From a virus: a stretch of 64,000 bases of DNA. Both the position numbers and the translations under genes were made by a program. Within the stretch, counting starts at the first letter, position 1, and every line of letters begins with the position of its first letter. Positions 1-7,099 of the stretch are shown piece by piece. Under the pieces are notes generated by a model. The model was not told the DNA's origin, did no database searches, and worked only from the letters and a program-made list of their open reading frames with translations. The stretch lies in IMG/VR virus record IMGVR_UViG_3300025728_000008, positions 62,001-126,000 of that record. One strand, written 5' to 3'.

Positions 1-51
1 ACATAATAGACCAACCATAAAAATTAAATTCTTATATGCTTCTTTTAACAT
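1..51 (-). CDS. partial small protein running off the left edge
   Basis: An ATG on the minus strand at 49-51 follows a GGAG at about 11 nt and stays open to the window edge (17 codons, beginning MLKEAYKNLIFMV). It comes directly after the stop of the preceding leftward gene, as the other genes in this run do. Too little is visible to name it. Confidence 0.4.
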   Translation of the reverse strand, partial: MLKEAYKNLIFMVGLLC

Positions 52-58
52 CTGTTCT

Positions 59-397
59 TTATTCTCCATCATTAGCCACCCTTTTAATAAACATTTCCAT
101 TTCTTCTGCTGACATATATTTTACGTATTTCATATTACCTTGTTCGTCTTTTTTAATGAAATCAACTTTACTTATTAATGAATCAAAATGTTCTTTCACA
201 CCAAGACCCAATCCAGTTGTATCAATAATTACTTGATTTGGTTGATTATGTACAACGAGACTAATCAGAGATAATACAGCATCTTTTGTATTTTGTTCAC
301 TATTGATACTCCAAGCACCAATGTATGTACCTTTTTTAATATCCATATTAAATACTTTCAAACAGTTTCTATAACAATCAACAAAAAATAATTTCAT
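59..397 (-). CDS. 112-aa protein with a terminase-nuclease/RNase H-like motif
   Basis: The start is placed at 397 because an AAGGAGA lies about 10 nt upstream and the previous gene stops 1 nt before it; an in-frame ATG at 406 would sit on the Shine-Dalgarno. The protein opens with a beta strand carrying an acidic residue (FFVDCYRN), followed by hairpin-like strands. Near residue 70 it has VIIDTTGLGLGV, which resembles the second strand-turn of the C-terminal nuclease of large terminases (compare VLVLDHNGIGRGV in the terminase of this window). It has no ATPase part. Last complete gene of the leftward run. Function unknown; a stand-alone RNase H-fold domain is an inference from one motif. Confidence 0.7.
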   Translation of the reverse strand: MKLFFVDCYRNCLKVFNMDIKKGTYIGAWSINSEQNTKDAVLSLISLVVHNQPNQVIIDTTGLGLGVKEHFDSLISKVDFIKKDEQGNMKYVKYMSAEEMEMFIKRVANDGE

Positions 398-398
398 A

Positions 399-590
399 TT
401 ATTCATTCTCCTTATAATAAATGTTTTGTAATTCTTTTGACAAATACTCAATACAATGTGTATGACCCGAAAACATACGTTCTTTACCATTATCATCTAC
501 AAGATTAATTGCTGACCGTTCTTCATCTTGATTCAACATTCTAAAACACTTATCACACATTAAGTCTACATATAAAGGTTTTCTTTGCAT
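399..590 (-). CDS. small putative zinc-binding protein, 63 aa
   Basis: The start at 590 follows GGAAGG by about 10 nt and comes 1 nt after the previous stop. The protein has a CDKC knuckle near residue 11 and an HTHC cluster about 30 residues later, which could form a single zinc site. It is a compact cytosolic protein with no membrane segment. It belongs to the tightly packed leftward run of small genes, a layout typical of early or host-takeover phage genes. No family recognised. Confidence 0.65.
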   Translation of the reverse strand: MQRKPLYVDLMCDKCFRMLNQDEERSAINLVDDNGKERMFSGHTHCIEYLSKELQNIYYKENE

Positions 591-591
591 A

Positions 592-789
592 TTATTCAAT
601 CCTTCCGTGACCATCAATATAATTTAACATTGCTTCTGCAAGTGCTTTTTCTAAATCCGTATTAATACCTCTTGCTGATTTATCTAATTGTAAATTTCTT
701 ATTACAACTTCACATAACCCACCTGCATCTGACATTATATGTATTGAAAAACCTCTTTCAACTAATACTCTCATCATTTGGTTCATCAT
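592..789 (-). CDS. hypothetical protein, 65 aa
   Basis: The ATG at 789 has AAGGAG about 9 nt upstream; an upstream in-frame GTG at 798 overlaps that Shine-Dalgarno and is rejected. The protein (MMNQMMRVLVERGFSIHIM...) is predicted mostly alpha/beta and soluble, with one cysteine and no clear motif. It abuts the genes on both sides, so it is probably translated from the same leftward transcript. Not recognised. Confidence 0.6.
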   Translation of the reverse strand: MMNQMMRVLVERGFSIHIMSDAGGLCEVVIRNLQLDKSARGINTDLEKALAEAMLNYIDGHGRIE

Positions 790-801
790 ATAAATCACTC
801 C

Positions 802-999
802 TTATTTTTTTAATGATTTAACAACAAACTCTAACCAACCCAACGCCCACTTTGGATATTCAATCCAACCTGCAATATAGCCATCTCTGATTGAGAAGTC
901 CCAAAATCCAGTCCATTCTTTTGCTTTAACAACAGCAAAGGTATACATACCTGCACCGATAAGCAAATAGAATCCTAATACCCATAATAAAAATGACAT
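802..999 (-). CDS. small membrane protein, 65 aa
   Basis: A GGAGATAATGGG leader precedes the ATG. Residues 3-23 are a hydrophobic segment (FLLWVLGFYLLIGAGMYTF), followed by a basic and aromatic-rich tail with several tryptophans. It is likely a single-span membrane protein with its C-terminus in the cytosol. Membrane microproteins like this are common in phage early regions, but no specific family is recognised. Confidence 0.65.
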   Translation of the reverse strand: MSFLLWVLGFYLLIGAGMYTFAVVKAKEWTGFWDFSIRDGYIAGWIEYPKWALGWLEFVVKSLKK

Positions 1000-1026
1000 C
1001 CCATTATCTCCTTTTATTCAAGAATA

Positions 1027-1048
1027 AGGCAGGGAATAATCCCTACCT
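1027..1048 (-). terminator. hairpin terminator or attenuator in the leftward operon
   Basis: Arms AGGCAGGGA (1027-1035) and TCCCTACCT (1040-1048) form a 9-bp stem with a 4-nt loop. Read on the minus strand it is followed by TATTCTTG, a weak U-rich tail. It lies between the 76-aa and 65-aa genes, so it may only partly stop transcription. Confidence 0.55.
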
Positions 1049-1053
1049 CAAGT

Positions 1054-1284
1054 TTATTTATTTTCTTCTTTCCACTCATTGATTCCTCTAACACCGATAC
1101 GTCTTAAAAGATTTTGGTCTTGACCTACTCCTAATGTCAATCCTTCAATTGGTTCTGCACTTACAATTTCAAATTCTAATTCAAACCCATTAGTTTTAAC
1201 ATTATAAATATTAACTTCTTGTGGCAACCCTAAAAGCTCTTTCAATTCTTCAAGATAAACAACTACTGGTCTTCGTCCTAACAT
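1054..1284 (-). CDS. hypothetical protein, 76 aa
   Basis: AGGGGA precedes the ATG at about 9 nt. The sequence starts MLGRRPVVVYLEELKELLG and continues with alternating hydrophobic residues that suggest a small alpha/beta fold. No motif is recognised. It is followed on the minus strand by a hairpin terminator or attenuator, so it may end one transcriptional segment of the leftward operon. Confidence 0.6.
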   Translation of the reverse strand: MLGRRPVVVYLEELKELLGLPQEVNIYNVKTNGFELEFEIVSAEPIEGLTLGVGQDQNLLRRIGVRGINEWKEENK

Positions 1285-1304
1285 AGTATCAATCCCCTTT
1301 TATT

Positions 1305-1574
1305 CTAGAATAAATCTTTTAACTTTTGAGTGATACGGTTATTCTTTTCAATCTGTTCTTTTGCTTTGTCAATATCTGATTCTGCTTTAATGATTACTTC
1401 TTCTGCTTCATGAATAAGTTCATGTAAATTTTCTGTCTTCTTTGCTACACCATCAAACACACGTTTGAATGAATCAACTAAACCATCAACCTCTTGCCCA
1501 ATACTTTCAATCTTTCCATCACGGTCTAAATCAACTGGCGCTTGTTTATTCAACAATTTATCTAACCATTTCAT
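1305..1574 (-). CDS. small coiled-coil protein, 89 aa
   Basis: The ATG at 1574 follows GGAGGATGATATT; an upstream TTG at 1589 overlaps the GGAGG and is rejected. After MKWLDKLLNKQAPVDLDRDGK the protein is almost wholly helical with charged heptads (residues 30-89), consistent with a coiled coil. The early DLDRDGKIES stretch resembles a calcium-binding loop, but only one is present. Function not recognised. Confidence 0.6.
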   Translation of the reverse strand: MKWLDKLLNKQAPVDLDRDGKIESIGQEVDGLVDSFKRVFDGVAKKTENLHELIHEAEEVIIKAESDIDKAKEQIEKNNRITQKLKDLF

Positions 1575-1612
1575 AATATCATCCTCCAAGTTTTATTAGT
1601 TTATAAGTTTAA

Positions 1613-1628
1613 GGGGCTTGAGCGCCCC
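1613..1628 (-). terminator. GC-rich hairpin, probable attenuator
   Basis: GGGGC (1613-1617) and GCCCC (1624-1628) form a short GC-rich stem. On the minus strand the tail reads TTAAACTT, so termination would be weak. It sits just after the 285-aa gene and may set a ratio between that gene and the small genes downstream. Confidence 0.45.
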
Positions 1629-1636
1629 ATTATGTA

Positions 1637-2494
1637 TTACTTGTCTGTCCAAAGGTCACAATCACAATCAGCAGGATGTGAGCCACATTTGCATTGTACA
1701 ATATCTTCTGCTTGACCTTCATTTGTGTCATCTGCATTTAAATTTCCTTTTGTATAAGGTAAAGCACCTTCAACACTAATATTGATTCCTTCTTCTGTTG
1801 CTTTTAAATCTTTGCCAATGATGATTAATCCTTCTGTGCTGATTTCTGGATTACGTCCATACATTAAACCAGTTACATAGTTTGCTAATTCTTGAGGATT
1901 TACTTCTTTGATTAATCCACGTTCGATTGAATCAAGATATCCATCATATGGTAATGATACACGAGTGTAATCTTCTTCTTCTAATAACTGATGCCCAACG
2001 AATACTACTGACATTAAATCAATTTCTTCTTCTAATTTGTTATTGCAAGCATATGCATATGAAACTTCTCCGTTTAATACTTGACGTACTACACGTACAT
2101 TGAAATCAATCTGTGGCTTGTTGCCTTTTAAGATATGAATATTTTCAAAGAAATCTACATGACCCTCAAATTCTCCAAGGTCTTTTGGATAGAATGCTGT
2201 TCCTGTTTTAACACGTTCAAGTTTTTTATTTAATTCATGGAAGACTAATGTTCCATCTTCTAATAATTCAATCTCGTAATCTAATCCGTTTTTACCTGCA
2301 AATACATCTCCATTGTATACTGGCGTTTCGTCTAACTCTCCTAAATAATGCAAAGGTACTGCTTCATCGAATGTAACTGTAACATGTGTTTCTTCTTCTG
2401 TTTCAATCGTGTATGTCTTTTTTAGTAAACTTAATTCTACGATATTACCAACTGTATTTTGTTCTTTACTATAAATTAAAATGTCATTAAACAT
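1637..2494 (-). CDS. hypothetical acidic protein with cysteine-rich tail, 285 aa
   Basis: First gene of the leftward operon driven by the promoter at 2544-2572, with GAGG about 9 nt before the ATG. It is an acidic, beta-rich protein without membrane segments. Residues from about 265 to the end contain CKCGSHPADCDCD, four cysteines plus a histidine that could bind a metal. A central block (residues 170-230) reads like a domain of its own. No family is recognised. As the operon's first and longest gene it is probably made in the largest amount. Confidence 0.75.
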   Translation of the reverse strand: MFNDILIYSKEQNTVGNIVELSLLKKTYTIETEEETHVTVTFDEAVPLHYLGELDETPVYNGDVFAGKNGLDYEIELLEDGTLVFHELNKKLERVKTGTAFYPKDLGEFEGHVDFFENIHILKGNKPQIDFNVRVVRQVLNGEVSYAYACNNKLEEEIDLMSVVFVGHQLLEEEDYTRVSLPYDGYLDSIERGLIKEVNPQELANYVTGLMYGRNPEISTEGLIIIGKDLKATEEGINISVEGALPYTKGNLNADDTNEGQAEDIVQCKCGSHPADCDCDLWTDK

Positions 2495-2543
2495 ATAATC
2501 ATCCTCGTTTCATTTTGTATTTGTGTTGCTAACTTATAATATT

Positions 2544-2572
2544 ATTATATCATTATATTTAGCGTTTGTCAA
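2544..2572 (-). promoter_or_regulatory. sigma-A-type promoter for the leftward accessory operon
   Basis: On the minus strand: TTGACA (2572-2567), 17-bp spacer, TATAAT (2549-2544). The -10 is preceded by ATAATGA, giving an extended -10 (TGATATAAT). The predicted start is about 2537, some 40 nt before the 285-aa gene. Confidence 0.85.
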
Positions 2573-2601
2573 CAATATATGTTACATTATTTAAAATTAT
2601 T

Positions 2602-2631
2602 TTTAGTAGGTTGAAATTAATCAACCCACTA
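2602..2631 (-). terminator. possible terminator of the helicase gene
   Basis: On the minus strand GGTTGA and TCAACC form a stem that overlaps the helicase stop codon, extended by AGT/ACT pairing. The tail is A/U mixed rather than a U run, so confidence is modest. Confidence 0.35.
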
Positions 2632-4954
2632 ATTGTTCTGGATATTCTGTTACAAGATTATCAAGTAGTCCATCCCAATCTGGATTACCATCATAAGCTT
2701 TAAGCATTTCTTGTAAGAAACTTCTACGTTCCATATTTGCAAATTTCCCGATACCATAATTTACTGCTTCTGCTTGACCTAATGTTAATAGGAATTTTTG
2801 AGCACGTGACTTGCCTGTGTAGATTAGGTTTGCATTTAATTGATATTTCATAGACTTGTCAATTACAACAATTACTACTTTATATTGAGACCCCTGTGAC
2901 TTATGGATAGTCATAGCCCACGAATGGATTAATGTTGACTTAGCATCTTCAAATTTCAATTTAACTACGATACCTTCAAAGTCTACAATGATATATTTAT
3001 CTTTCTCATTGATAGTTGTAATCTTTCCTGTGTCACCATTAAATACATCTGCTGTACCTTCACCTGTATCTTCTTTATCTAAATCTCCATTAAGGATATC
3101 ATCTAGTGTTAGTTTGTCATCGAATAAGTCATTTACTACAGGTACTTTGTACATATTAACAGTGTTCATAACTGAATCACCTACACGGAAAATTGTTTCA
3201 TCATCTTCTCTACCAAACACAAGTTCGTCTTTCAATGGAGACTCTGGATTAATAATCTCTTGAATTGCTTCATTGATTGCATGAGTTCCAAGTTTTCCTT
3301 TTTTAGTAGGAGATAAAACAATAACATCTTCTGGGTCAAATCGTTTAATAACATTTTTATAATGATGCAGGATTCCATCAAATACATAATCTTGGTCTAC
3401 TAAATGATACACACAATCAGTACCATAAACTTTACGTCCTTCAAGATTATTGTCAAAGAATTTTCTACCATGACGAATATCTGTTGTTCTATCTAGAATG
3501 CCACCATTTTTTTGACGGAATACTTTTTTAAGTTTAGAAACTTTAACACAACCACTATTGATTGCATCATATAAGAAATTCCCTACTCCAACGGATGGTA
3601 ACTGGAAATCATCTCCAACAAATAAGATACGAGTGTTATAGTTTGAGATTGCACCGAAAAGTTTAGCAAGGATGAAAATGTCACACATTGAAGACTCATC
3701 TATAATAATAACATCTTCTTGGATAAAGAAACTTGCATCTCCATCATCATCAAATGAGCCAATCTTTCTATGAATAGTACTAGCTTCTCTTCCAGTATAG
3801 CCTGTCATTACTTTTGATGCCTTTCCAGTTGGCGCAAGTAAAGCAGTTTTATAGTGTAGAGTGTCAATAAGTTCAAGTAGGATTCGTTGAAGCCAGCTTT
3901 TTCCCATGCCCCCTCCGCCAATTAATAACAGTAGGTTGTTCTCATTCCAATCATGGAAAAACTGTCTCTGATTCTCTTCTAGTTCTACTTCTTCTCTTTC
4001 ACAATAGTTATCTAGAAATGCTTCTAGTTCGTCTGTTTTGAATAACTTCTTTGACTGTGTTTTAAATTGGTTCATTTTCATTGCAACAAATTTTTCAGCT
4101 TTATAAACTTTCATAGTTGTATATCTGTCATCTACTCGTACAATGGATTCAGATGGTTCTGCTAGACGTTTTACAATAACCTTTTTAGAGATGTTTAAAA
4201 GCTCAACTGACTTGTTTAAAAGTTGTTTGCGTGTAATCCAAGAATGACCGTTACTATTCTCTCCACCAATAATAAATGCGAAACACGCATCTAGTCGAGG
4301 GTTTGCTTCCATGTCATATCCCATTGCTTTTGCAATAGCATCACATGTTTTGAATCCAACACCTTTAACCTTTGTTAATACATAAGGATTTTTTTCAATC
4401 GTTTCCATTACAAGTTGTGGATTCTTAAATTCTTTAATTAATTTATTTACCATATTATACTTGATGCCATGTTTTCCTAAGAAGACTAATAATTCGCTCA
4501 TTTCTAAATTCATTAAAACTTTTTCTTTCATCTTTTCAAATGTCTTATCTCCAAGACCTTTAACAATACTGTAATCAAATTCATCATTCTGAATCATGCC
4601 AATAACATCTTGCCCTTCATAAACAGCAAAGATGTTTTCTACTTGTGTTTCTGTAAGTATCATTTTGAAGAAGTTTTTTTGTTCATCAACTGATGTTGGT
4701 TTTTCTTGTTTAATGCTTTCTAATATGTATGACCCTGCGTATGTAGATTTATCATCTGGTTTAATTGTAACAGAATATTCTGTTCCTAAATCTAAGTTTG
4801 GTGCGATTCCTTTAAAGCTAATGTTTCCGTAGTTGTTTAATTTAACCTTATCAATATCTTCTGGATTAACATCACAAGCATAAATTCCAAAAGAGCTTTC
4901 TGAATCAAAAAACAATTGTCGTGTAGGTTTTACTTTCACTTCAACTTTTTCCAC
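2621..4954 (-). CDS. RecD2-like DNA helicase, 777 aa
   Basis: ATP-dependent SF1 helicase of the RecD/RecD2 type, probably acting in phage or plasmid DNA replication or repair. Helix-hairpin-helix stretches (about 131-145 and 192-212, with GLGDKTF and VKGVGFKTCD) precede the motor. Walker A is LIGGGGMGKS (about 344-353), the Walker B/motif II is VIIIDESS (415-422) and motif III is GDDFQLPSVG (447-456). Near the C-terminus TIHKSQGSQY and YTGKSRAQ are the UvrD_C_2-like motifs. The start is GTG at 4954 with GGAGAGG 5 nt upstream. Two tandem consensus promoters lie upstream. The C-terminal 110 residues end without extra domains. Length is close to RecD2 (about 790 aa). Confidence 0.92.
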   Translation of the reverse strand: MEKVEVKVKPTRQLFFDSESSFGIYACDVNPEDIDKVKLNNYGNISFKGIAPNLDLGTEYSVTIKPDDKSTYAGSYILESIKQEKPTSVDEQKNFFKMILTETQVENIFAVYEGQDVIGMIQNDEFDYSIVKGLGDKTFEKMKEKVLMNLEMSELLVFLGKHGIKYNMVNKLIKEFKNPQLVMETIEKNPYVLTKVKGVGFKTCDAIAKAMGYDMEANPRLDACFAFIIGGENSNGHSWITRKQLLNKSVELLNISKKVIVKRLAEPSESIVRVDDRYTTMKVYKAEKFVAMKMNQFKTQSKKLFKTDELEAFLDNYCEREEVELEENQRQFFHDWNENNLLLLIGGGGMGKSWLQRILLELIDTLHYKTALLAPTGKASKVMTGYTGREASTIHRKIGSFDDDGDASFFIQEDVIIIDESSMCDIFILAKLFGAISNYNTRILFVGDDFQLPSVGVGNFLYDAINSGCVKVSKLKKVFRQKNGGILDRTTDIRHGRKFFDNNLEGRKVYGTDCVYHLVDQDYVFDGILHHYKNVIKRFDPEDVIVLSPTKKGKLGTHAINEAIQEIINPESPLKDELVFGREDDETIFRVGDSVMNTVNMYKVPVVNDLFDDKLTLDDILNGDLDKEDTGEGTADVFNGDTGKITTINEKDKYIIVDFEGIVVKLKFEDAKSTLIHSWAMTIHKSQGSQYKVVIVVIDKSMKYQLNANLIYTGKSRAQKFLLTLGQAEAVNYGIGKFANMERRSFLQEMLKAYDGNPDWDGLLDNLVTEYPEQLVG

Positions 4955-4989
4955 GTTATCCTCTCCTTTACTTTCATTATCATAATATT

Positions 4990-5018
4990 ATTATATCATT
5001 ATTCTTTATTATTGTCAA
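4990..5018 (-). promoter_or_regulatory. promoter 1 for the helicase gene
   Basis: On the minus strand: TTGACA (5018-5013), 17-bp spacer, TATAAT (4995-4990) preceded by AATAATGA. It is the promoter nearest to the helicase GTG. Confidence 0.85.
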
Positions 5019-5051
5019 GAAAATCTACTGTATACAAACCGTAAATTTCGG

Positions 5052-5064
5052 TACTAAATTAGTA
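5052..5064. promoter_or_regulatory. candidate operator palindrome TACTAA-A-TTAGTA
   Basis: A perfect 13-bp palindrome overlaps the -10 hexamer (5061-5066) of the upstream helicase promoter. The same half-site word AGTACTAAAT / ATTTAGTACT recurs as an inverted pair at 6475-6484 and 6501-6510 beyond the partition genes. A DNA-binding repressor, perhaps the partition adaptor, is a possible ligand; this is inference. Confidence 0.45.
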
Positions 5065-5089
5065 TATCATTATTTTTTACGTTGGTCAA
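5061..5089 (-). promoter_or_regulatory. promoter 2 for the helicase gene
   Basis: On the minus strand: TTGACC (5089-5084), 17-bp spacer, TATACT (5066-5061) preceded by AATAATGA. Slightly weaker than the downstream copy, and its -10 is covered by a palindrome, so it may be the regulated one. Confidence 0.75.
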
Positions 5090-5182
5090 TAACTTTTTAA
5101 AATTTTTAGTATCAAAAGAAACTTTTAAACATATTGTGAAGTATAGGCAAAAGCACAAACAAATTTGAAAGGGGTTTTAAAT

Positions 5183-6013
5183 ATGATACAAAGTGGAGTA
5201 ATCGCAATTGATGACGGTGGAAGCAGTACTTGTATTGTAACAAAGCATGTGCAAGAAAAGTTTCCTAGTGTTAAAGGGTTATATGGAGACAGAACATTAG
5301 TGAACACAACTGGTAAGCATGACTTTGTTGTAGAGTATAAAGATAAGAAGTATGTAATGGGAACACTTGCAAAATACGATTGTAAGTATCCATTACAAAT
5401 GCACATCAACACAAAATGTCATATCTTCTTTGACTTATCAGTATTGGTTGCGATTCACAAATATGGATACCCTGTAAACTACCTCATAACTTCTGTACCG
5501 ATTAGTACTCATACAGATGAAGAAAAGACACAACGGATGCATCGACTAGCAGGGGAACACACAATTACAGTTAATGGATATAAAAAGACTTTTACAATAA
5601 TGGATGTAAAGGTTGCACCAGAGACAGCAGTTGCTTATTGGTTAAATGAGCCACATGGCAAAACAAGATTCATTGATTTGGGAAGCAGAACAATTGGATA
5701 CGCTACAACAATCTTTGAAGATGGGATTAACAGATTCATTGATACAGAGAGTGGAACAATTAAAGATAAAGGATTAGAAGCATTAGGTGATGACTATGAC
5801 CAAGAATCATTAGCCGATTATATTTGTGGTAAGTTATCTGCAATATGGAAAGAGAATGATAAAGTATTCATTTTGGGTGGTGGCGCTCATGATGGTCAGT
5901 TAGTTGATAATATTAGAAGATACTTTCCAAAAGCAAGTGTAATGGATGACCCACAAATGGTTAATGCATTATCAATGTATCAGCTTGGTAGATTAGCTTT
6001 TGACATGGAATAG
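5183..6013 (+). CDS. ParM/AlfA-like actin-family segregation protein, 276 aa
   Basis: Filament-forming ATPase of the plasmid-segregating actin family. The start is the ATG at 5183, 8 nt after AAAGGGG; the upstream in-frame TTG lies on that Shine-Dalgarno. Phosphate-1 motif is AIDDGGSST (8-16, with D10/D11), phosphate-2 is FIDLGSRTIGYATT (about 163-178, D165), and the adenosine motif is FILGGGAHDG (about 229-240). The length matches AlfA of B. subtilis pLS32 more than ParM of R1 (about 320). The adaptor gene follows 11 nt downstream. Filaments would push or pull plasmid or phage DNA copies apart in the cytosol. Some phages use related actins for DNA positioning during infection, an alternative. 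Confidence 0.88.
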   Translation: MIQSGVIAIDDGGSSTCIVTKHVQEKFPSVKGLYGDRTLVNTTGKHDFVVEYKDKKYVMGTLAKYDCKYPLQMHINTKCHIFFDLSVLVAIHKYGYPVNYLITSVPISTHTDEEKTQRMHRLAGEHTITVNGYKKTFTIMDVKVAPETAVAYWLNEPHGKTRFIDLGSRTIGYATTIFEDGINRFIDTESGTIKDKGLEALGDDYDQESLADYICGKLSAIWKENDKVFILGGGAHDGQLVDNIRRYFPKASVMDDPQMVNALSMYQLGRLAFDME

Positions 6014-6024
6014 GAGGGGATAAT

Positions 6025-6309
6025 ATGAGAACAGAAGAACAAGTAGATGCTATGATTGAAGAAATGACTGCAAGAACTAAGGGCAAGTATATTACTCAAG
6101 GTGTTTCATTTAACAAAACTTGCCCTCGCCAGATGGCGTTACTAAAAAAAGCTCTTATGTTATCAGTCTCCTTTAGTGGTTTAGCAAAAGAAGTATTGGC
6201 ATTACGATTTAGTGACTCTACTCCATCATATTCCCATAATACAAGTAATATGTCCACAAATCAAATCAATAAAGCACCCCAATCAAAAAGTGTTGGAAAT
6301 TTCTTATAA
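6025..6309 (+). CDS. small DNA-binding partition adaptor (ParR/AlfB-like), 94 aa
   Basis: Strong AGGAGGGG lies 7 nt before the ATG, 11 nt after the actin gene. The central part (residues 25-60, GVSFNKTCPRQMALLKKALMLS) looks like a ribbon-helix-helix: a short beta strand followed by two helices. The C-terminal 30 residues are polar and probably disordered, suited to contacting the filament. Position and size fit the adaptor that binds the centromere and couples it to the actin filament. The identification rests on context more than on similarity. Confidence 0.72.
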   Translation: MRTEEQVDAMIEEMTARTKGKYITQGVSFNKTCPRQMALLKKALMLSVSFSGLAKEVLALRFSDSTPSYSHNTSNMSTNQINKAPQSKSVGNFL

Positions 6310-6540
6310 TTTAAAGGAACTTTTAAAGAGTGTAGGCATATATATGATATTAAGAGAAATGTTTAAAAGAAATTTAAAAAATACGAAAAAACAGCAAAAA
6401 AGTAGTAAAAAACGTGAAAAAATCATAAAAAACTACAGTTTTTGTCCAAAAAGTATGATTTTTTTAAAATTTGAAGTACTAAATGAGTGTCTTAATTGTA
6501 ATTTAGTACTTTTTGGACGAAAATGACACCAGTATTATCA
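6310..6540. other. candidate centromere/origin: curved DNA plus nested inverted repeats
   Basis: This gap holds six A-tracts starting at 6376, 6386, 6396, 6407, 6417 and 6427, i.e. at 10-11 bp intervals, which predicts strong intrinsic curvature. It is followed by an outer inverted repeat GTCCAAAAAGTA (6444-6455)/TACTTTTTGGAC (6507-6518) and an inner one AGTACTAAAT (6475-6484)/ATTTAGTACT (6501-6510). The words AACTTTTAAA and GTGTAGGCA (6318-6338) repeat, as AACTTTTAAA and GTATAGGCA, at 5120-5149 upstream of the actin gene. No convincing gene is present. A centromere bound by the adaptor, or an origin, is the likeliest role. Confidence 0.6.
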
Positions 6541-6543
6541 AGG

Positions 6544-6600
6544 GGTTTGGGATTTCGTCAAAATACCTACTTTATATATTAAACGAATTATCCCGAAACC
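6544..6600 (+). promoter_or_regulatory. leader hairpin before the conjugation-like module
   Basis: GGTTTGGGAT (6544-6553) can pair with ATCCCGAAACC (6590-6600), extended by TTCG/CGAA, enclosing an AU-rich loop. There is no U run after it, so it is not a standard terminator. It ends about 10 nt before the GGAGG of the 154-aa gene and could affect its translation. Confidence 0.4.
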
Positions 6601-6622
6601 GAAACCATGCGGAGGTGGATTT

Positions 6623-7087
6623 ATGAAGTTTAAATTAGTTGAAGGTCAAATGAGTTGGGTTAAAGAGGATGCAGTATCACAAATGAATGAACTATTACCA
6701 CTAACTTCTACATCATTAGTTGTAGATATCCCTCAGATTAAGGAATCAATCCACAGATATGTAAGAGAAGGTCTTGGAGATGGAAGGTTTGCAACTGTAG
6801 CCATAGGTGGAACTGGTGTTTTCTGGAAAGCATTTCTTATGTACATTTTCCCGTGGTTTTGCGATATAGCAAAAGTATTTTGCTTAATCAAAATAGCTCA
6901 AGCATTCTATGAAGAAAAGAGAGCAGGTAAAGATGGGTCAAGTGGAATGGGTGCAATCTTCACATATGGAAAATTCTACATCATGTTTTTAATGCTTCCT
7001 TGGTTTGTTGAACTAATTGACCAAATTGGAGGAACTATGTATGACCAAGTAAAAGCTAATCCAACTTTAACATTACCAAAAAGATAA
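6623..7087 (+). CDS. membrane protein of the conjugation-like module, 154 aa
   Basis: GGAGG lies 9 nt before the ATG. The N-terminal 60 residues are soluble. Two hydrophobic segments follow, about residues 66-95 (VFWKAFLMYIFPWFCDIAKVFCLI) and 112-135 (FTYGKFYIMFLMLPWFVELI), so it is probably a two-span membrane protein. It leads the operon with the M23 peptidase, a 50-aa membrane peptide and the VirB4-like ATPase, which suggests a channel or scaffold subunit of a secretion-like complex. No family is recognised from sequence alone. Confidence 0.72.
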   Translation: MKFKLVEGQMSWVKEDAVSQMNELLPLTSTSLVVDIPQIKESIHRYVREGLGDGRFATVAIGGTGVFWKAFLMYIFPWFCDIAKVFCLIKIAQAFYEEKRAGKDGSSGMGAIFTYGKFYIMFLMLPWFVELIDQIGGTMYDQVKANPTLTLPKR

Positions 7088-7099
7088 AGGAGTGATGTC

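Noticed and set aside
6212-6526. 104-aa ORF overlapping the partition adaptor
   Set aside because: It overlaps the adaptor gene by 98 bp, has no Shine-Dalgarno, and its lysine-rich part is simply the phased A-tracts.
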